Source: Pseudomonas sp. AB6
GTDB taxonomy: Bacteria; Pseudomonadota; Gammaproteobacteria; Pseudomonadales; Pseudomonadaceae
Length of the DNA stretch: 64,000 nt
Direction of reading: 5' to 3'
NCBI RefSeq assembly: GCF_034314105.1
Contig: NZ_JAVIWJ010000001.1
Location: 3,890,001 to 3,954,000, forward strand
Every line of letters starts with the position of its first letter. Within the stretch, counting starts at the first letter, position 1. The translations under genes were made by a program, and so were the position numbers. Under the pieces are notes generated by a model. It had not been told where the DNA came from and did no database searches. It saw only the letters and a program-made list of their open reading frames with translations. This document shows, piece by piece, positions 45,156 through 54,747 of this stretch.

Positions 45156-45872
45156 ATGAAGCCGTTCACCTCCCGTTATCTGCTCCTTGTCGCATTTTCC
45201 ATCCTGTTAGGCGCTTGCCAGACAGTGCCGATGGTCGAGTCCCCTGCGCCCGCTCCAGAGCCAAATGGCTTCGAGCAGCTTGGGCAAAACATTGCCAGCA
45301 GCGAATTAGCCACGGCTGAGGATCAGTTGGCAGCGCTGCAAAAACAGATGCCCAATGATCCCCGCATAGAGCAATACCAGCGACAACTGGCCGAGGCGTA
45401 TTTGAAGCGTAGCCAAGTGGTGCTACAGAAAGGCGATATCAACGCCGCAGCCACAGCCTTAAGTCGTGCCCGCGTACTGATGCCTAAGGCGCCGGCACTC
45501 ACTAGCGGCGTCAATGGCGCAATAGCTCAAGCACGTAAAGCCGAATTGGAAAAAGCAGAAGCAGAGCTAAAAGCGGCGGAAGCTAAACGCATTGCGAAGG
45601 TCATTGACCCTGCGGCAGAAAGCACATCAATTGCACTAAAAATCGGCGAAATGCGCGAACTACGTAGGCAGCTCGATGGGATTGCCGCCGACGTAACTGC
45701 CTTCAATTGCACCGTGACGCTACAGGTGCCGCGCACCGACGACTACCCTTGGCTCGCGACGTTGCTGACCAAGCGTGTGACAAAGATTAATCCCGACTTT
45801 GAATTGCAATTGGAAAGGCAGATTGATCGAAGCCAACCTGCCCATCTGATCCTCAAGCCCGCGAAGCTGTAA
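45156..45872 (+). CDS. PA5502-like lipoprotein with coiled-coil region
   Basis: 238 residues. Lipobox LLGACQ (cysteine about 22), a proline-rich linker, TPR-like helices (AEDQLAALQKQMPNDPRIEQYQRQLAEAYLKRSQ), a highly charged coiled coil (ARKAELEKAEAELKAAEAKR) and a small C-terminal domain. Function unknown. It lies downstream of znuB with a 100-bp gap, as in P. aeruginosa. Confidence 0.8.
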   Translation: MKPFTSRYLLLVAFSILLGACQTVPMVESPAPAPEPNGFEQLGQNIASSELATAEDQLAALQKQMPNDPRIEQYQRQLAEAYLKRSQVVLQKGDINAAATALSRARVLMPKAPALTSGVNGAIAQARKAELEKAEAELKAAEAKRIAKVIDPAAESTSIALKIGEMRELRRQLDGIAADVTAFNCTVTLQVPRTDDYPWLATLLTKRVTKINPDFELQLERQIDRSQPAHLILKPAKL

Positions 45873-45889
45873 ATCCCGAATTCGAAATT

Positions 45890-45972
45890 TTCTGTAGAAG
45901 CCCACTTGTTGGCGAAAGGCTTAATGCGGTGAGTCAGACCACCGCCTCGCTAACAAGTGGGTTACTACAGAA
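45890..45972. repeat. long REP-type extragenic inverted repeat
   Basis: TTCTGTAG (45890) pairs with CTACAGAA (45965-45972) and CCCACTTGTTgGCGA with TCGCtAACAAGTGGG. Ends, length (83 bp) and central GCGGTGAGTCAG segment match the CTGTAGGAGCGAG-type repeats scattered through Pseudomonas genomes. It lies between convergent genes and may also terminate both. Confidence 0.75.
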
Positions 45973-45975
45973 CGA

Positions 45976-48144
45976 TCATGCCGGAATCGCTTTAGCCTTA
46001 GGCTCTCGCGCCCACACGCGGTGTTGTGCAATCGCGGCAAAAAATGCTTTGAACAGCTTGCCATTCTTGCTCACTAACAATCCGTCGTCCGCATCCAAGT
46101 GAAGAACGTCCAGCAACTGGCTGGCCTCACCACTCAAGGCGATGGCTTTCAAGTGCTTATATGCCTCCAACAAGAAGTGCAATGCCACACCGTTGGTGCT
46201 TAACGCGGTCACTGAGTCGGCGCCGCCGGGTACGAATACCGCATCAAACGCCACAGAAGGCATGCCTTCCATAGACGCATCCACAGGCAGGAACTGACCA
46301 TCGGCGGTCTTGATCGGTGCAGACGTAGGGCCAAGCAGTTTGGCGTGCGCACCCTCCGCCTCCAGTGCCTTCTTCAAGGCGTCGATAGCCGCACCGTCAA
46401 CACCGTTCGCAGCCAGAATCGCCACTTTGCGCGAAACAATATCGCCAGACAGCAAGTTCACCTGACTCAAGGCAGGCGACTCTGTGACCGATACCGTATG
46501 GGGTGTGACCGTACCCGAGGTAGGCGCAGAAAGTCCGAGGTTGGCAGCTACCCGTGCCGCCAGTTCTAAATCAATGTTTGCCAGAATTTCATTGATCTGC
46601 CGCGCGCGAATCGATTCACGTTCGACCTTACCTAACTCGAAACTGTAGGCGGCGATAATGTGCTCTTTTTCGTGATGGCTCATGCTGTTGAAAAACAGCG
46701 TCGCCTGAGAGAAGTGATCAGAAAACGATTCGCTCCGACGCCTTACCTTGTGCGCCTCTAGACGCTCGGGATAAGTCTCGAAACCACCGTCCTGCGGGGC
46801 CGATGGCGTTTCTTTAGGCCAGCCACCGTCGATGGAATTAGGCTCATAGGAAGCCCGGCCTTTGTCGATGGTCATCCTATGCAGCGCGTCGCGTTGGTCG
46901 CTGTGATTCGGCGCAAGCGGACGGTTTATCGGGATTTCGTGGAAATTCGGTCCACCAAGTCGGCTGATCTGGGTATCAGTGTAGGAAAACAGCCGACCTT
47001 GCAGCAGTGGATCGTTGGAGAAATCGATGCCTGGCACCATATGTCCTGGGCAGAACGCGACCTGCTCAGTCTCGGCAAAAAAGTTATCCGGATTGCGGTT
47101 TAGCACCATCTTGCCCAGCGGCGTTACCGGCACCAGCTCTTCGGGAATAATTTTGGTCGGATCGAGGATGTCGAAATCAAACTTATGCTCGTCCTCTTCG
47201 GCGACGATCTGCACACCGAATTCCCACTCAGGGTAATCGCCGGTTTCGATCGACTCCCACAGGTCGCGACGGTGGAAGTCGGTGTCTTTACCGGCCAATT
47301 TTTGTGCTTCATCCCACAGCAGGGAGCAGACGCCGAATTTCGGCTTCCAGTGAAACTTGACGAAGCTCGACTTACCTTCGGCGTTGATTAAGCGAAAGGT
47401 GTGTATCCCGAACCCCTGCATCGTCCGCAGGCTCTTCGGAATGGCGCGATCAGACATGGTCCACAACACCATGTGTGCAGATTCCGGAACCAACGAGACG
47501 AAGTCCCAAAACGTATCGTGGGCAGAACCGCCGGTTGGGATTTCATTGTGCGGTTCAGGTTTTACCGCGTGGACGAAGTCAGGGAATTTGATCGCGTCTT
47601 GAATAAAGAACACCGGCATGTTGTTGCCAACCAAATCGAAGTTGCCTTCCTCGGTGTAGAACTTGACGGCAAAACCCCTGACATCACGCACCGTATCGCC
47701 AGAGCCCCGTGGCCCCTGGACCGTAGAGAAACGCGCGAACACCGGGGTCTTTTTCCCAGGATCCTGCAGGAATCCTGCCTTGCTTAGCAGCGCATGATTT
47801 TCGTAGGTTTGAAAATAACCATGCGCGGCTGTGCCGCGTGCATGCACGATGCGCTCTGGAATTCGTTCATGGTCAAAATGCGTGATTTTTTCACGCATGA
47901 TGAAATCTTCAAGCAAAGACGGGCCGCGATCACCGACTTTGAGCGTGTTTTGGTTGTCAGAAACCTTTACGCCCTGATTGGTACGCAAGGCTTGCCCAGT
48001 GGCGTCAGATCGAAACTGATCAAGGCTTTCAACTTTCTCATTGGTGTTGCCCCGATCCAATGTGTCGGTGCCCGCCATCTGGCTGCTCACAGGGTTAGAA
48101 TTCGCATGGGTTGTCGTGTTGGTTATGGTCTTCTTAGTGGCCAT
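45976..48144 (-). CDS. katE: catalase HPII (large-subunit, haem catalase)
   Basis: 722 residues. Catalytic core with RIVHARGTAAHGYF, FARFSTVQGPRGSGDTVRDVRGFAVKFYTEEGNFDLVGNN and the tyrosine haem ligand segment RLFSYTDTQISR, plus the C-terminal flavodoxin/DJ-1-like domain (VAILAANGVDGAAIDALKKAL, VFVPGGADS) that marks HPII. The ATG at 48144 follows AGGAG; the frame extends further upstream without family similarity. It removes hydrogen peroxide, generally in stationary phase. Confidence 0.95.
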   Translation of the reverse strand: MATKKTITNTTTHANSNPVSSQMAGTDTLDRGNTNEKVESLDQFRSDATGQALRTNQGVKVSDNQNTLKVGDRGPSLLEDFIMREKITHFDHERIPERIVHARGTAAHGYFQTYENHALLSKAGFLQDPGKKTPVFARFSTVQGPRGSGDTVRDVRGFAVKFYTEEGNFDLVGNNMPVFFIQDAIKFPDFVHAVKPEPHNEIPTGGSAHDTFWDFVSLVPESAHMVLWTMSDRAIPKSLRTMQGFGIHTFRLINAEGKSSFVKFHWKPKFGVCSLLWDEAQKLAGKDTDFHRRDLWESIETGDYPEWEFGVQIVAEEDEHKFDFDILDPTKIIPEELVPVTPLGKMVLNRNPDNFFAETEQVAFCPGHMVPGIDFSNDPLLQGRLFSYTDTQISRLGGPNFHEIPINRPLAPNHSDQRDALHRMTIDKGRASYEPNSIDGGWPKETPSAPQDGGFETYPERLEAHKVRRRSESFSDHFSQATLFFNSMSHHEKEHIIAAYSFELGKVERESIRARQINEILANIDLELAARVAANLGLSAPTSGTVTPHTVSVTESPALSQVNLLSGDIVSRKVAILAANGVDGAAIDALKKALEAEGAHAKLLGPTSAPIKTADGQFLPVDASMEGMPSVAFDAVFVPGGADSVTALSTNGVALHFLLEAYKHLKAIALSGEASQLLDVLHLDADDGLLVSKNGKLFKAFFAAIAQHRVWAREPKAKAIPA

Positions 48145-48500
48145 CAGACTAAATCTCCTGGGACTCAGGTCACCCGTCAACTGGGTCGTTACGGATGTAA
48201 TCGGGATTGACTCTCCTGGCACGTAACTCAGGAAACGCCGGTGTCTATTAATGACTAAGAACGAAATAAGCCGTTCCGAGTATTTTGCGACCTTTGGTCT
48301 GCTCGCCAATGGATGTCCGACTCAGATTCCCGATATTGCCGTTTCGTCAGTCCAGTATGAAATTAATGCTAAGAACCTCCCGCCGGACAGGCTAAAATGC
48401 GCGCCCGGCTCACCCAGTCGGTGTTTGTTGGTCGTAAGAACGCCTGGGCATTCGGCACTTTCACCAGCCTTTTTTACCGCGCCCCCACAAGGTTCGCTAC
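48145..48500. other. divergent katE/metN promoter region, no gene seen
   Basis: About 355 bp carrying both promoters. A TAAAAT near 48391 could be the metN -10 box. I found no riboswitch-like conserved core and no reading frame I would support. Confidence 0.5.
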
Positions 48501-49508
48501 GTGATCGAGTTTCATAACGTCCACAAAACCTATCGGGTTGCGGATCGGGACATCCCCGCTTTGCACCCCACCAGTCTGCGGGTCGAAGACGGCCAGGTAT
48601 TCGGCCTGATCGGCCATTCCGGCGCCGGCAAAAGCACGCTTCTGCGGCTGATCAATCGCCTGGAAACACCGAGCGGCGGACAAATCGTTGTCGATGGCGA
48701 AGACGTCACCGCTTTCGACGCCACTGCCTTAAGGGGTTTTCGCCGCCAAGTCGGCATGATCTTTCAGCATTTCAATTTGCTGGCGTCCCGGACTGTCGCT
48801 GATAACGTCGGTATGCCGTTGACCCTTGCAGGCGACATGACGCGCAGTCAGATTAGTGCGCGTGTGGCCGAGTTGCTGGAACGCGTCGGCCTGGCCGACC
48901 AGGCGAAAAAATACCCAACTCAGTTGTCGGGCGGGCAAAAGCAACGCGTTGGTATTGCGCGCGCACTGGCGACTAAACCAAAAATACTGCTGTGCGACGA
49001 AGCCACTAGCGCCCTGGATCCGCAAACCACGGCGTCGGTGCTGCAACTGTTGGCTGAAATCAACCGAGAGCTGAAACTGACCATCGTCCTGATCACTCAC
49101 GAGATGGACGTTATCCGTCGCGTCTGTGATTACGTGGCGGTAATGGATGCGGGAAAAATCGTCGAACAGGGTCCGGTGGCGGATGTGTTTCTGCACCCAC
49201 AGCACCCGACAACCAAGCGTTTTGTGCAAGAAGACGAGCAGATCGACGACGGCGAGCTTCGTGACGACTTCGCCCATGTGCAGGGCCGCATCGTGCGTCT
49301 GACCTTTCAGGGAGAATCCACTTACGCGCCGCTGCTGGGCACCGTGGCTCGAGAGACGGGCGTCGATTACAGCATCCTTGCTGGCCGCATCGACCGCATC
49401 AAAGATACTCCGTATGGGCAACTGACCTTGGCCATCACCGGTGGCGACATGGAGGCGGCGTTTGCCCGCTTCACCGCCGCGGATGTCCACATGGAGGTGC
49501 TGCGATGA
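48501..49508 (+). CDS. metN: methionine ABC transporter ATPase
   Basis: 335 residues. Walker A GHSGAGKST, signature LSGGQKQRVGIARAL, Walker B ILLCDEATSALDP, followed by a C-terminal NIL ligand-sensing domain (about 265-335) that inhibits transport when methionine is plentiful. The start is GTG at 48501. It overlaps metI by 4 bp. Confidence 0.95.
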   Translation: MIEFHNVHKTYRVADRDIPALHPTSLRVEDGQVFGLIGHSGAGKSTLLRLINRLETPSGGQIVVDGEDVTAFDATALRGFRRQVGMIFQHFNLLASRTVADNVGMPLTLAGDMTRSQISARVAELLERVGLADQAKKYPTQLSGGQKQRVGIARALATKPKILLCDEATSALDPQTTASVLQLLAEINRELKLTIVLITHEMDVIRRVCDYVAVMDAGKIVEQGPVADVFLHPQHPTTKRFVQEDEQIDDGELRDDFAHVQGRIVRLTFQGESTYAPLLGTVARETGVDYSILAGRIDRIKDTPYGQLTLAITGGDMEAAFARFTAADVHMEVLR

Positions 49509-50182
49509 TGGACACTCTGGTGAATCTATTCTCCAACGTCGATTGGTACGAAATCTGGATCGCTACCGGCGATACGTTGGTGATGCTCGTTATTTCGCTG
49601 GCCTTCACCGTGCTGCTGGGCCTGCCGCTGGGGGTGTTGATGTTCCTGACCTCGCCACGCCAGCTGTTGGAAAACCATCGTCTGTATGCCACCGTGGCGC
49701 TGTTGGTCAACATGCTGCGCGCGCTGCCCTTTATCATCTTGCTGATCGTGATGATGCCCCTTACAGAGCTGATCACTGGCACCTCGCTGGGTGTTCTCGG
49801 CACCTTGCCACCACTGGTGGCCGGGGCTACGCCATTCTTCGCACGACTGGTCGAAACCGCGTTGCGCGAAGTTGACAAGGGCATCATCGAAGCGACCCAA
49901 GCCATGGGCGCAACGACTCGGCAGATCATTATCAAAGCGCTGTTGCCCGAAGCGCGGCCTGGCATTCTGGCCGCGATTACCGTGACCGCCATCGCCTTGG
50001 TGTCATTCACCGCCATGGCCGGTGCCGTGGGTGCAGGCGGCCTTGGTGATTTGGCGATTCGTTATGGTTACCAACGCTTTCAGAACGATGTGATGTTCGT
50101 CACGGTCGTATTGCTATTAGTCCTGGTGCAGATCCTGCAAACCGTCGGCGACAAGCTGGTGGCGCACTTTACCCACCGCTAA
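49505..50182 (+). CDS. metI: methionine ABC transporter permease
   Basis: 225 residues, five membrane helices, with the permease loop EATQAMGATTRQIIIKALLPEARPGI (EAA motif). It pairs with MetN and MetQ to import D/L-methionine. Starts inside the metN end (ATGATG). Confidence 0.95.
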   Translation: MMDTLVNLFSNVDWYEIWIATGDTLVMLVISLAFTVLLGLPLGVLMFLTSPRQLLENHRLYATVALLVNMLRALPFIILLIVMMPLTELITGTSLGVLGTLPPLVAGATPFFARLVETALREVDKGIIEATQAMGATTRQIIIKALLPEARPGILAAITVTAIALVSFTAMAGAVGAGGLGDLAIRYGYQRFQNDVMFVTVVLLLVLVQILQTVGDKLVAHFTHR

Positions 50183-50235
50183 ACCTAGACAGCCAAGGCC
50201 TTCTCGAACGAGGGGGCTTTTCACGGAGTTGATGC

Positions 50236-51009
50236 ATGAAAAAGCTTATCGCAGTGTTCGCCGCTTTAGTTGCTCTGAGCGCCCACGCTGATGAAACCTT
50301 GGTTGTGGGCGCCTCGGCCGTACCCCACGCGGAAATTCTCGAAGTGGTCAAACCGATGCTGGCCAAAGACGGGATCGATCTGCAAATCAAAGTCTTCAAC
50401 GATTACATCCAGCCCAACGTGCAACTCGCAGAAAAACGCCTCGACGCTAACTTCTTCCAGCATCAACCGTACCTGGATGAATTCAACAAAGGCAAAGGCA
50501 CCGATTTGGTGGCCGTCGCCAAGGTCCACGTCGAGCCACTGGGCGCTTACTCCAGTACCTATAAAAAGCTCGATGAATTACCGGACGGCGCGACCGTAGC
50601 CCTGCCCAACGACCCCACCAATGAAGGTCGGGCGCTGTTGCTGTTGGCGAAGGGCGGCTTGATCACACTGAAAGACCCGACCAACATTCTGTCGACACCC
50701 AAAGACATTGCGGATAACCCAAAGGCGCTGAAATTTCGCGAGCTGGAAGCGGCCACCTTGCCTCGCGTGTTGACCAGCATTGATCTGGCGCTGATCAACA
50801 CCAACTACGCATTGGCGGTGCAGTTGGACCCAACCAAAGATGCGTTACTCATCGAAGGCAGCGACTCGCCTTACGTGAACATCTTGGTCGCTCGTCCGGA
50901 CAATCGGGATTCGATTCCGATGCAGAAGCTAGTCGCCGCGTTGCACAGCCCGGAAGTTAAGCAATTCATTCTTGAAAAATATCAAGGTGCGGTCGTTCCG
51001 GCGTTTTGA
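50236..51009 (+). CDS. metQ: methionine-binding protein MetQ/NlpA family
   Basis: 257 residues, signal peptide cut near AHA/DE with no lipobox cysteine, so soluble periplasmic rather than lipidated. NlpA fold: LVVGASAVPHAEILEVVKPML, NFFQHQPYLDEFN, ALINTNYAL. 53 bp after metI, with GGAG before the ATG. Confidence 0.94.
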   Translation: MKKLIAVFAALVALSAHADETLVVGASAVPHAEILEVVKPMLAKDGIDLQIKVFNDYIQPNVQLAEKRLDANFFQHQPYLDEFNKGKGTDLVAVAKVHVEPLGAYSSTYKKLDELPDGATVALPNDPTNEGRALLLLAKGGLITLKDPTNILSTPKDIADNPKALKFRELEAATLPRVLTSIDLALINTNYALAVQLDPTKDALLIEGSDSPYVNILVARPDNRDSIPMQKLVAALHSPEVKQFILEKYQGAVVPAF

Positions 51010-51068
51010 TCTAAGCGCCATTGGCCTAAACTCAGGGCACTCCGTATCCCTGATTGAGGTTGTTTGTC

Positions 51069-51494
51069 ATGGCGCTGTCCCCTTTCCATTTGGCAATCCC
51101 TGTTCACGACCTCGCCGCCGCTCGGCATTTCTACGGCGAGGTGTTTGGCTGCGCCGAAGGCCGCAGCAGCGAGCAGTGGGTCGACTTCAATTTCTTCGGC
51201 CATCAACTGGTTATCCACCAACAAGCCAAAAGCCCGGCCCAGGAAAAAGCCCTAAGCAATGCAGTGGACGGCCACGACGTGCCGGTGCCGCATTTTGGCG
51301 TTGTGCTGGATTGGGAAGAATGGGAAGCGTTGGCTGACCGGCTCAAAACACGGCAAACCACATTTGTGATCGAACCCTATATCCGCTTTCAGGGCCAGGT
51401 CGGTGAACAAGCCACCATGTTCCTCTTCGACCCCTGCGGCAACGCGTTGGAGTTCAAAGCCTTCAAGGACATTGGGCAGATGTTTGCCAAATAA
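51069..51494 (+). CDS. VOC (glyoxalase/dioxygenase) family protein
   Basis: 141 residues, one VOC domain pair: FHLAIPVHDLAAARHFYGEVFGC, then HFGVVLDWEEWEAL and MFLFDPCGNALEFKAF. Metal-ligand candidates are the first histidine, a second histidine (VPHFGV) and the final glutamate. Substrate unknown. The ATG at 51069 is preferred over one 15 bp upstream. Convergent with the SCO gene 25 bp away. Confidence 0.85.
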   Translation: MALSPFHLAIPVHDLAAARHFYGEVFGCAEGRSSEQWVDFNFFGHQLVIHQQAKSPAQEKALSNAVDGHDVPVPHFGVVLDWEEWEALADRLKTRQTTFVIEPYIRFQGQVGEQATMFLFDPCGNALEFKAFKDIGQMFAK

Positions 51495-51519
51495 GAAAAC
51501 ACCCACCCTTATTAATTAT

Positions 51520-52152
51520 TTACTCCCGAACCAACAACCGCGGCAGTTGCTCGACCATTTTCTTGTTATTCAACGGCGAGCGAATGAAGCCGCGTTGGGT
51601 GCCGTCCGGGCCGAGGAGGGCAAGGTTGCCGCTGTGGTCGACGGTGTAATTAGGCTTGCTGGTGTCGGCTGGAATAAACGGGATACTTACCGCGTTGGCG
51701 AGTTTCTGGATGTCTTCAACCGGTGCTGTCAGGCCTTGGAACTCGGGGTCGAAGTAGCCGAGGTATTGTTTAAGCTGTTGTGGCGTATCCCGATTAGGGT
51801 CAACGCTGACCAGTACAACTTGTAATTTGCCGAGCACCTCGTTGGGCAGTTCTTTTTTAATCTGACGCAGTTGGGCAAGGGTGGTCGGGCAAATGTCCGG
51901 ACAGAAGGTGTAGCCGAAAAACAGCATCGTCCATTTGCCTTTCAATTGAGCGATGGATACTGCTTTGCCGTCCTGATTTGTCATCTTAAGGTCAGGCAGG
52001 CTACGGCTGGTGGGCAGCAAAATGATCCCCGCATCAATCATAGCCGTCGGATCGCCCTGACCTCTGTTGGACAACACCTGATTAACCGTAAGGCCCAGAA
52101 CCAAGGCCACAATCGCGACCAGAATAAAAACCGTTTTTTGAACTCGAGTCAT
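51520..52152 (-). CDS. SCO1/SenC family copper chaperone for cytochrome oxidase
   Basis: 210 residues. N-terminal membrane anchor (VFILVAIVALVLGLTV) and thioredoxin fold with copper-binding C84-PDI-C88 (FFGYTFCPDICPT) and a distal histidine (VDHSGNLALLGPDG). It delivers copper to the CuA site of subunit II. The ATG at 52152 overlaps the ctaB stop by 4 bp; the open frame runs much further upstream only because it shadows ctaB. Confidence 0.93.
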   Translation of the reverse strand: MTRVQKTVFILVAIVALVLGLTVNQVLSNRGQGDPTAMIDAGIILLPTSRSLPDLKMTNQDGKAVSIAQLKGKWTMLFFGYTFCPDICPTTLAQLRQIKKELPNEVLGKLQVVLVSVDPNRDTPQQLKQYLGYFDPEFQGLTAPVEDIQKLANAVSIPFIPADTSKPNYTVDHSGNLALLGPDGTQRGFIRSPLNNKKMVEQLPRLLVRE

Positions 52153-53048
52153 AGATTCAACAATAAGTAGTGATCGACGAGCAGCGCAATGAACAACAGG
52201 AACAAGTAATAAATAGAGTACTTGAAGGTGTTGATAGCCGCGTGCGGTTTGATGCCACGGTACAGCACCCATGACATCCACAGAAAGCGCGCACCCAAAC
52301 CTAATGCGCATAGCAGATAAAGCATGCCGCTCATATGAATGACATACGGCAGCATACTGACCGCTAACAGCACCATTGTGTACAGCAGAATATGGACCTT
52401 GGTGTAATGCTCGCCATGAGTAACCGGCAGCATCGGAATGTCCGCTTTGGCGTATTCCTCCTTGCGATGAATTGCCAGCGCCCAGAAATGCGGCGGGGTC
52501 CAGGCGAAGATGATTAGCACCAACAATAGCGACTCGGCACTCACATGGCCGGTGGTAGCCACCCAACCGAGCAACGGCGGCGCTGCGCCAGCGAGGCCTC
52601 CAATCACGATGTTCTGCGGCGTCGCACGCTTCAGGAATCCGGTGTAGATCACTGCGTAACCCAATAACGAAGCCAGCGTCAGCCAAGCCGTCAGTGGGTT
52701 GGTAAACGCAAGCAACAAGGCTTGGCCCGCCGCCGCCAGCAACAGAGCAAAGGTCAAAGCAGCAGCGGGGGTTACACGGCCCTCGGCCAACGGCCTTTTT
52801 TTGGTACGCGCCATCACTGCGTCGATACGTCGATCCACTACATGATTAACCACAGCCGCGCCGCCCGCGCAAAACGCGATCCCCATATTGCCAAACACCA
52901 ACACGGTCCACGGCACGCCCGCGCGAGTGGCGAGAAACATCCCGACCAGAGACGTGATGAGCATCAGCACCACCACCTTCGGCTTGGTCAGTTCAAGGTA
53001 ATCCCGCCAGATAGCCTGATGGTGTTGCTCGCGGACTAGAGTAGTCAC
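52149..53048 (-). CDS. ctaB: protohaem IX farnesyltransferase (haem O synthase)
   Basis: 299 residues, about eight or nine membrane helices, UbiA superfamily. The prenyl-transfer motif NHVVDRRIDAVMARTKKRPL and the second aspartate-rich loop are present. The start is GTG at 53048, with AGGAGA 6 bp before it. It makes haem O for conversion to haem A by CtaA, 34 bp upstream. Confidence 0.93.
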   Translation of the reverse strand: MTTLVREQHHQAIWRDYLELTKPKVVVLMLITSLVGMFLATRAGVPWTVLVFGNMGIAFCAGGAAVVNHVVDRRIDAVMARTKKRPLAEGRVTPAAALTFALLLAAAGQALLLAFTNPLTAWLTLASLLGYAVIYTGFLKRATPQNIVIGGLAGAAPPLLGWVATTGHVSAESLLLVLIIFAWTPPHFWALAIHRKEEYAKADIPMLPVTHGEHYTKVHILLYTMVLLAVSMLPYVIHMSGMLYLLCALGLGARFLWMSWVLYRGIKPHAAINTFKYSIYYLFLLFIALLVDHYLLLNL

Positions 53049-53082
53049 GGCATCTCTCCTTATCGTTATTATTGTGTGCAGG

Positions 53083-54144
53083 CTATTTACCCGGATGCAG
53101 ATACCCGTGCCCATGGTCCATTGCTTCAATGCCAAGCCGAGGTGTAGTTCTGGTTGCCCAGCTCCGCGCCGACCTGGCGCGGTAGTTCACCAGCGTGACC
53201 GCTAACATCAACACGGCGCCCCCAACGTTATGTGCCACTGCAATCGGCAGCGGCAGATGAAAGACCACATTACTAATACCCAACGCAACTTGCAGCCCCA
53301 ATGCCATCACCACCAATGACGCCATGCCTTTTAGCCCGGCCCGTTTGAGCTGCCACGCCAGCACCAGCAACACCAAGGTGACTAGCAGCGCGCCCAATCG
53401 ATGGGTGATGTGAATCGCTGTGCGCGCATCACTGTCCAATTGCCCGCCCAAGTAATTCGGGCCAATGTGTTGGGTCAGACGAAAACCGTTGACGAAGTCC
53501 GCTTTGGGCCACCATTGGCCATGACACGTTGGTAAATCAATGCACGCCACGGCCGCGTAGTTGGAACTGACCCAACCGCCCAAGGCGATTTGCGCCACCA
53601 CCAACACCAATCCCAGTGCGGCCAAATGACGCAACCGCGGGGGCAACTCTGGCAGCGGAGCTAAAGCGCCAGATAACCGCAGTGTTAGCAAAAACAAAAG
53701 GCTTAACGTGGCGACCCCTCCCAGCAAGTGAGCCGTGACCACCTGCGGCCAAAGCTTGAGGGTCACCGTCCACATACCAAACGCCGCTTGGGCAACCACC
53801 ACCCCAAGCATCACCATCGGCAACTTGAACGGTTGCCCCTCATGATGCCTACGACGTAACGCTTGTGCCGCTAGCACAATGATCATCAACGCCAAGCTGC
53901 CCGCAAAATACCGGTGAATCATCTCATTGCGGCCCTTATGTGGCTCTACCGGCGTATCGGGGAAGTGCAGTTCGGCATGTGCCAGCTGTGCCTCGGTGTT
54001 AGGCACACTGATAAAACCGTAGCAACCCGGCCAGTCAGGACAGCCTAGACCGGCATGCGTCAGCCGGGTAAAGGCACCGAGTACGATCACAGCCAGCGCA
54101 AGCAGCGTGGCAAGTAAAGCGAGGCGAAATCCAGGTCTGGCCAT
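53083..54144 (-). CDS. ctaA: haem A synthase CtaA/COX15
   Basis: 353 residues, about eight membrane helices in two four-helix halves, with haem-ligand histidines in TRLTHAGLGCPDWPGC, MIHRYFAGSL, TAHLLGGVA, ITHRLGALL and VAHNVGGAVL. Paired cysteines occur in the first and second periplasmic loops (CPDWPGC, CIDLPTC). It oxidises haem O to haem A for the aa3 oxidase. Confidence 0.93.
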   Translation of the reverse strand: MARPGFRLALLATLLALAVIVLGAFTRLTHAGLGCPDWPGCYGFISVPNTEAQLAHAELHFPDTPVEPHKGRNEMIHRYFAGSLALMIIVLAAQALRRRHHEGQPFKLPMVMLGVVVAQAAFGMWTVTLKLWPQVVTAHLLGGVATLSLLFLLTLRLSGALAPLPELPPRLRHLAALGLVLVVAQIALGGWVSSNYAAVACIDLPTCHGQWWPKADFVNGFRLTQHIGPNYLGGQLDSDARTAIHITHRLGALLVTLVLLVLAWQLKRAGLKGMASLVVMALGLQVALGISNVVFHLPLPIAVAHNVGGAVLMLAVTLVNYRARSARSWATRTTPRLGIEAMDHGHGYLHPGK

Positions 54145-54153
54145 TACGATGCC

Positions 54154-54747
54154 CTATCCGATGTTCGACAGTTTCAACAGTTGGCGTAGATCGTTGAGCA
54201 AGTCCTTGCCGTTAACCTTGGCGTCGTAACGCAGTACCAGGTTGCCGTGGGGATCGACGATCCAAAGGTGTGGCGCTTCCGCGCCGGGTACAGCCTTGTT
54301 GTAAAGCGACAAGTCCAACGGATAGCGTTGTAATTTTGGATAATCGCGAGCCAGTTTGGCGCTGTAATCGGCACTTAATGGCTGGCCAACGGCCAAACCG
54401 TGACTGGCCCGCGCAGCATCCTGGCCCAGCCCGATATTCAGTTGGCGCGCCAAATAAACAAGGTGTTGGCAATCCGCCTCGCAGTTCTGCGGCGCACTGA
54501 CCAACAACTGCCAACGCTGTTCATCCGCCTGTACTCCAAGCTCTGCACGGCTTTGACCGTTGCCGATCATCTCACCGTGAAAACTGCGGGTGTCCGGGAC
54601 CCAAAACTGGAGCTTGTACATGCCGGTGGCGAGAACCATTGGGCCGATTGCGATCAATGCAACTAAAATAAGCTGCAAGCGGCCTTTACGACGCGATGTT
54701 GGCGGACGTGTTTCAGACATGCTGATTGGATTCATGGCTCGTCCCAT
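54154..54747 (-). CDS. thioredoxin-like cytochrome oxidase assembly protein (PA0111-like)
   Basis: About 197 residues. One membrane helix (LQLILVALIAIGPMVLATGMY) and a periplasmic domain of SCO/thioredoxin type with a CEADC cysteine pair and LWIVDPHGNLVLRYDAKVNGKDLLNDL. The ATG at 54747 has AAGGAG 7 bp before it; starts at 54735 or 54720 are alternatives. It overlaps the SURF1 end by 35 bp. A redox or copper role in oxidase assembly is inferred from the fold and operon. Confidence 0.78.
   Translation of the reverse strand: MGRAMNPISMSETRPPTSRRKGRLQLILVALIAIGPMVLATGMYKLQFWVPDTRSFHGEMIGNGQSRAELGVQADEQRWQLLVSAPQNCEADCQHLVYLARQLNIGLGQDAARASHGLAVGQPLSADYSAKLARDYPKLQRYPLDLSLYNKAVPGAEAPHLWIVDPHGNLVLRYDAKVNGKDLLNDLRQLLKLSNIG

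Noticed and set aside
45976..48309. 777-residue catalase with a 55-residue extension
   Set aside because: AGGAG lies just before the ATG at 48144 and the extension has no family similarity.
51520..52686. 388-residue version of the SCO protein
   Set aside because: The extra N-terminus is read through the ctaB gene in another frame; the ATG at 52152 gives the membrane anchor and usual length.
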